Positions 41,927 to 46,018 of a DNA stretch of 46,018 nt are shown in pieces. Source of the stretch: Phocaeicola sp. (lineage in GTDB: Bacteria; Bacteroidota; Bacteroidia; Bacteroidales; Bacteroidaceae); contig JAHHQU010000012.1 in assembly GCA_020026225.1 (NCBI GenBank), positions 1 through 46,018 of the forward strand. The letters are read 5' to 3'. The notes below the pieces were generated by a model. The model saw only the letters and a list, made by a program, of their open reading frames with translations, did not search any database and was not told the origin of the DNA. The stretch's first letter is position 1, and the number at the start of each line of letters is the position of its first letter. The position numbers were made by a program, and so were the translations under genes.

Positions 41927-44900
41927 TTATTCCATTGTTATGCTCAAGCAGAGACCTCTCAGTTCATGGAGCAATACGTTAAGTGATTCAGGGATACCCG
42001 GTGTTGGCATCGGTTCACCCTTAACGATAGCTTCGTAAGCTTTAGAACGGCCCACAACGTCATCTGACTTGATAGTCAAGATTTCCTGCAATACGTGAGC
42101 AGCACCAAATGCTTCGATAGCCCAAACTTCCATTTCTCCGAAACGCTGACCACCGAACTGTGCCTTACCACCAAGTGGCTGCTGAGTAATCAATGAGTAC
42201 GGACCGATAGAACGAGCATGCATCTTATCTTCTACCATGTGACCCAGTTTCAACATGTAAGTAACACCTACTGTAGCTGGCTGGTCAAACTGGTCACCTG
42301 TACCACCATCGTAAAGATAAGTCTTACAGTAACGTGGCAAACCTGCTTTGTCTGTCCATTCGTTCAAGTCATCCATTGTAGCACCGTCAAAGATAGGAGT
42401 TGCAAACTTAACGCCCAATTCTTTACCGGCACGGCCCAATACAGCTTCAAAGATCTGACCAATGTTCATACGTGAAGGCACACCCAACGGATTCAATACG
42501 ATATCAACAGGAGTACCATCTGCCAAGAACGGCATATCTTCCTGACGAACCACGCGTGACACGATACCCTTGTTACCGTGACGACCGGCCATCTTATCAC
42601 CTACACCAATCTTACGTTTCTTAGCGATGTATACCTTAGCCATCTGGATGATACCTGAAGGCAACTCATCACCGATAGTAAGTGCAAACTTCTTACGCTT
42701 CAATTCTGCGTCAAGTTCTTTGTACTTCTTCAAGTAGTTCATGACCAAAGTACGGATCAAACCGTTCTTGTATTCGTCATCTGTCCACTTGCTGAGCTGA
42801 ACAACTGTAAAGTCCAAAGATTCGAGATCGTGTCTGGTGAACTTAGCACCCTTAGCGATAACTTCAGTACCCAAATAGTCTTTAACGCCTTCAGATACTT
42901 TGTCGTTAGTCAATACCAAAAGCTTTTCAAGCAAGACATTTCTCAACTGAGCTGCCTTTTCTTCAAAGTCTTCGTTCATCAACTGCAAGTTTGCTTTATC
43001 AGCATTCTTTTCGCTACGAGTCTTGATAACGCGAGAATACAATTTCTTGTCGATAACCACACCGTGAAGAGATGGAGAAGCTTTCAATGAAGCATCCTTC
43101 ACATCACCTGCCTTGTCACCGAAGATAGCACGAAGCAATTTTTCTTCTGGTGAAGGATCAGATTCACCCTTCGGAGTAATCTTACCGATCATGATATCAC
43201 CCGGTTCGATACGAGCACCAACACGAACGATACCGTTTTCATCCAAGTCCTTAGTAGCTTCTTCGCTAACGTTAGGGATATCAGAAGTCAATTCTTCCAT
43301 ACCACGTTTCGTTTCGCGAACTTCAAGGATATATTCATCAACGTGTACTGAAGTCAACAAGTCTTCACGAACAACACGTTCATTCAATACGATAGCATCC
43401 TCATAGTTATAACCCTTCCATGGCATGTATGCTACGAGCAAGTTCTTACCCAAAGCCAATTCACCGTTTGCAGTAGAATAACCTTCTGTAAGGATATCAC
43501 CTTTCTTCACACGCTGACCTTTAGAGCAGATAGGACGAAGGTCGATGGTCATGCTCTGGTTGGTTCTGCGGAACTTAGGAAGATGGTATTCAACCAACGC
43601 TGGATCGAAGCTGATAAATTCTTCGTCAGCAGTACGGTCGTAAAGAATGCGAATAGTAGTTGCATCAACAAAATCAATAACACCGTCACCTTCAGCAGCA
43701 ATCTGAGTACGTGAATCCTCACAAAGCTGTTTTTCGATACCAGTACCGACGATAGGAGCTTCAGTACGAAGCAATGGAACGGCCTGTCTCATCATGTTAG
43801 ATCCCATCAATGCACGGTTCGCGTCATCATGTTCCAAGAACGGAATCAATGAAGCTGCGATAGATGCAATCTGCTGTGGAGCCACGTCCATAAGTTCTAC
43901 CTGGTCTGGAGAAACTACTGGATAATCCGCATCACGACGAGCTTTAACTCTATCGCGGACAAAGCTACCATCGTCATTCAATGGAGCATTACCCTGAGCA
44001 ATGATAACGTCTTCTTCTTCTTCAGCTGACAAATATTCAATATGGTCAGGATTCAAGTCAACTACGCCATCTTTTACCTTACGATAAGGAGTTACGATAA
44101 ATCCGAGATTGTTGATTTTAGCATACACACAAAGTGAAGAAATCAAACCAATGTTCGGACCTTCCGGTGTTTCAATAGGACACAAACGTCCATAATGTGT
44201 ATAGTGTACGTCTCGCACTTCGAATCCGGCACGGTCACGTGACAAACCACCAGGACCCAATGCAGAAAGACGACGCTTATGAGTGATTTCGGCCAACGGG
44301 TTTGTCTGGTCCATGAACTGAGACAAGGCGTTAGTACCGAAGAATGAATTGATAACCGATGAAATAGTCTTCGCATTGATCAAGTCAATCGGAGTGAAGA
44401 CTTCATTATCGCGTACGTTCATACGTTCACGGATGGTACGGTTCATACGAGCCAAACCGATAGCGAACTGGTTAGACAACTGTTCACCTACGGTACGAAC
44501 ACGACGGTTGCTCAAGTGGTCGATATCATCGACATCAGCCTTAGAGTTGATCAATTCAATGAGATACTTGATGATCTCAATAATATCTTGTTTAGTCAAC
44601 ACACGAGTATCCATTGGAGTATCGAGTGCCAACTTCTTGTTAATACGGTAACGTCCAACTTCACCTAAGTCGTAACGTTTTTCAGAGAAGAACAAGTTAT
44701 TGATAACTTCACGTGCACTAGCATCATCGGCAGGATCAGCATTTCTCAACTGACGGTAGATATAGAATACCGCTTCTTTTTCCGAGTTACTAGGGTCTTT
44801 CTGAAGAGTATTGAAGATGATTGAATAATCAGAAGCATTTGCATTCTCATTATGAAGAAGAATGTTCTGAACGTCAGCTTCAAGAATCAAATCGACATGT

Positions 44901-45739
44901 TCCTGTTCAAGTACAGTTTCACGGTCGATGATGACTTCATTACGTTCGATAGAAACAACTTCACCAGTATCTTCATCAACGAAATCTTCAGTCCAAGTCT
45001 TCAAGACACGGGCAGCAAGTTTTCTACCGATAACTTTCTTCAAGTTCTGTTTGGTTACCTTAACTTCTTCTGCAAGGTTGAAAATTTCAAGAATGTCTTT
45101 ATCGTTTTCAAAACCAACTGCACGGAGCAAAGTAGTTACAGGTAATTTCTTTTTACGGTCGATGTAAGCATACATGACATTATTGATGTCTGTAGCAAAT
45201 TCGATCCATGAACCTTTGAACGGGATGATACGAGCAGAATACAATTTAGTACCATTCGCATGAATGCTCTGTCCGAAGAATACACCTGGAGAACGGTGGA
45301 GCTGAGATACGATAACACGTTCAGCACCGTTGATGATGAAAGTACCTTTAGAAGTCATGTACGGGATAGGTCCCAAGAAAACGTCCTGAATAACAGTATC
45401 GAAATCTTCATGATCGGGGTCTGTACAATAAAGCTTCATCTTAGCTTTCAAAGGGACACTATAAGTCAAACCACGTTCGATGCACTCATCGATAGAATAC
45501 TGTGGCGGATCAATATAGTAGTCAAGGAACTCGAGCACGAAATTATTTCGAGTGTCTGCAATTGGGAAATTTTCAGCAAAAACTCTGTAAAGGCCGTCAT
45601 TCTTACGTTGTTCAGGCGGAGTGTCTAGCTGAAGGAAGTCCTGAAAAGACTTCAACTGTACTTCCAAGAAGTCCGGATACTGCATCGGATTCTTGATTGA
45701 AGCAAAATTAATTCGTTCGTTCTGATTGTTAATAGACAT
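41927..45739 (-). CDS. rpoB: DNA-directed RNA polymerase subunit beta
   Basis: 1270-residue second-largest RNA polymerase subunit. Recognisable blocks are the rifampicin-pocket region (FGTNALSQFMDQTNPLAE, HKRRLSALGPGGLSRDRAG), the flap and the C-terminal clamp (GQRFGEMEVWAIEAFGAAH, GIPESLNVLLHELRGL). The rifampicin-site residues have the wild-type form of sensitive bacteria as far as can be read. Start ATG at 45739 gives MSINNQNERINF, usual for Bacteroides. Preceded by a strong hairpin with a T-run after rplL and followed by rpoC. Confidence 0.98.
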   Translation of the reverse strand: MSINNQNERINFASIKNPMQYPDFLEVQLKSFQDFLQLDTPPEQRKNDGLYRVFAENFPIADTRNNFVLEFLDYYIDPPQYSIDECIERGLTYSVPLKAKMKLYCTDPDHEDFDTVIQDVFLGPIPYMTSKGTFIINGAERVIVSQLHRSPGVFFGQSIHANGTKLYSARIIPFKGSWIEFATDINNVMYAYIDRKKKLPVTTLLRAVGFENDKDILEIFNLAEEVKVTKQNLKKVIGRKLAARVLKTWTEDFVDEDTGEVVSIERNEVIIDRETVLEQEHVDLILEADVQNILLHNENANASDYSIIFNTLQKDPSNSEKEAVFYIYRQLRNADPADDASAREVINNLFFSEKRYDLGEVGRYRINKKLALDTPMDTRVLTKQDIIEIIKYLIELINSKADVDDIDHLSNRRVRTVGEQLSNQFAIGLARMNRTIRERMNVRDNEVFTPIDLINAKTISSVINSFFGTNALSQFMDQTNPLAEITHKRRLSALGPGGLSRDRAGFEVRDVHYTHYGRLCPIETPEGPNIGLISSLCVYAKINNLGFIVTPYRKVKDGVVDLNPDHIEYLSAEEEEDVIIAQGNAPLNDDGSFVRDRVKARRDADYPVVSPDQVELMDVAPQQIASIAASLIPFLEHDDANRALMGSNMMRQAVPLLRTEAPIVGTGIEKQLCEDSRTQIAAEGDGVIDFVDATTIRILYDRTADEEFISFDPALVEYHLPKFRRTNQSMTIDLRPICSKGQRVKKGDILTEGYSTANGELALGKNLLVAYMPWKGYNYEDAIVLNERVVREDLLTSVHVDEYILEVRETKRGMEELTSDIPNVSEEATKDLDENGIVRVGARIEPGDIMIGKITPKGESDPSPEEKLLRAIFGDKAGDVKDASLKASPSLHGVVIDKKLYSRVIKTRSEKNADKANLQLMNEDFEEKAAQLRNVLLEKLLVLTNDKVSEGVKDYLGTEVIAKGAKFTRHDLESLDFTVVQLSKWTDDEYKNGLIRTLVMNYLKKYKELDAELKRKKFALTIGDELPSGIIQMAKVYIAKKRKIGVGDKMAGRHGNKGIVSRVVRQEDMPFLADGTPVDIVLNPLGVPSRMNIGQIFEAVLGRAGKELGVKFATPIFDGATMDDLNEWTDKAGLPRYCKTYLYDGGTGDQFDQPATVGVTYMLKLGHMVEDKMHARSIGPYSLITQQPLGGKAQFGGQRFGEMEVWAIEAFGAAHVLQEILTIKSDDVVGRSKAYEAIVKGEPMPTPGIPESLNVLLHELRGLCLSITME

Positions 45740-45813
45740 TTGAAATTCAATTAAGAATTAAAGGAAATATTGTCTGTTTAGGGAATCTATTGCGACCATA
45801 TATATTGAGACGC

Positions 45814-45852
45814 AAAAAGGTTAAGAATCCTCTGAACAGAGGATTCTTAACC
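45814..45852 (-). terminator. Attenuator between rplL and rpoB
   Basis: Perfect 16-bp inverted repeat (45819-45834 / 45837-45852), effective 15-bp stem with a 4-nt loop. On the minus strand it is followed by TTTTT (45818-45814). It sits 26 nt after the rplL stop and 75 nt before rpoB. Confidence 0.85.
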
Positions 45853-45877
45853 GAAGTACCTGATTTACAGGATAATC

Positions 45878-46018
45878 TTATTTAAGCTCGATTTCAGCGC
45901 CAGCTTCTTCCAAAGTTTTCTTCAAAGATTCAGCTTCGTCTTTAGACAAACCTTCTTTTACTGTGCTAGGAGCACCGTCAACCATGTCTTTAGCTTCTTT
46001 CAAGCCAAGGCCACAAGC
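45878..46018 (-). CDS. rplL: Ribosomal protein L7/L12 (partial, C-terminal part)
   Basis: The last 46 residues of L7/L12 are in the window; the rest lies beyond its right end. The visible part is the factor-binding C-terminal domain: GLGLKEAKDMVDGAP and LEEAGAEIELK with a TAA at 45878-45880. It contributes to EF-Tu/EF-G recruitment on the ribosomal stalk. It is upstream of rpoB in the conserved rplJL-rpoBC order, with a terminator-like hairpin in between. Truncation is by the window edge only. Confidence 0.96.
   Translation of the reverse strand, partial: ACGLGLKEAKDMVDGAPSTVKEGLSKDEAESLKKTLEEAGAEIELK

Overview
The window looks like a chromosomal segment of a gut Bacteroidales bacterium, most likely Bacteroides or Phocaeicola. 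The evidence is an AT-rich genome, TTTG / TAnnTTTG promoters (the Bacteroidetes primary-sigma type) before many genes on both strands, almost no Shine-Dalgarno sequences, a PorT-like beta-barrel protein, a TonB-dependent receptor, and typical Bacteroides versions of rpoB, rpoC, fabF and rnc. Species-level naming is not possible from reading alone. No insertion sequence, integrase, CRISPR array or phage gene was seen.

Layout. (1) 1-10.7 kb is a cell-surface glycan / lipopolysaccharide locus. It holds a GT8 and five GT2 glycosyltransferases, an LpxL-like lipid A acyltransferase, a divergent MsbA-like ABC exporter, an InaA/Kdo-kinase-like protein and UDP-galactopyranose mutase (glf). Together they could acylate lipid A, build and phosphorylate a Galf-containing core, and flip it across the inner membrane. 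(2) 10.9-14.7 kb is housekeeping: pdxB (vitamin B6), then acpP-fabF-rnc with a perfect terminator. (3) 14.9-16.7 kb has a small outer-membrane barrel protein and a phosphofructokinase. (4) 16.9-21.2 kb is a tight three-gene operon: a GH3-type acyl-adenylating enzyme, an Ig-like lipoprotein and a DUF3108 protein. (5) 21.2-24.4 kb has cysS and an mnmA-like tRNA thiolase with a terminated leader. (6) 24.4-31.4 kb, minus strand, has a secreted glycoside hydrolase family 3 enzyme, a BtuB-like TonB-dependent receptor, a U32 peptidase-family protein and a small lipoprotein. (7) 31.7 kb is tRNA-Phe(GAA). (8) 32.2-37.2 kb is a two-gene respiratory module: an 11-heme membrane-anchored cytochrome c overlapping a fused ResB-CcsA haem ligation protein. 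(9) 37.5-46 kb, minus strand, is rplL (partial)-rpoB-rpoC.

Most likely sources of new biology: the 11-heme cytochrome/CcsBA pair, which has no recognisable partner reductase; the promoter-plus-terminator leader before mnmA; the undescribed GH3/Ig-like/DUF3108 operon; a one-base lesion that seems to remove the C-terminal aromatic beta-signal of the 14.9 kb barrel protein; and a terminator-like hairpin inside the start of rnc. Many start codons were set by promoter position: the longest open frame often begins upstream of, or inside, a good TAnnTTTG element, so the next downstream ATG was used.
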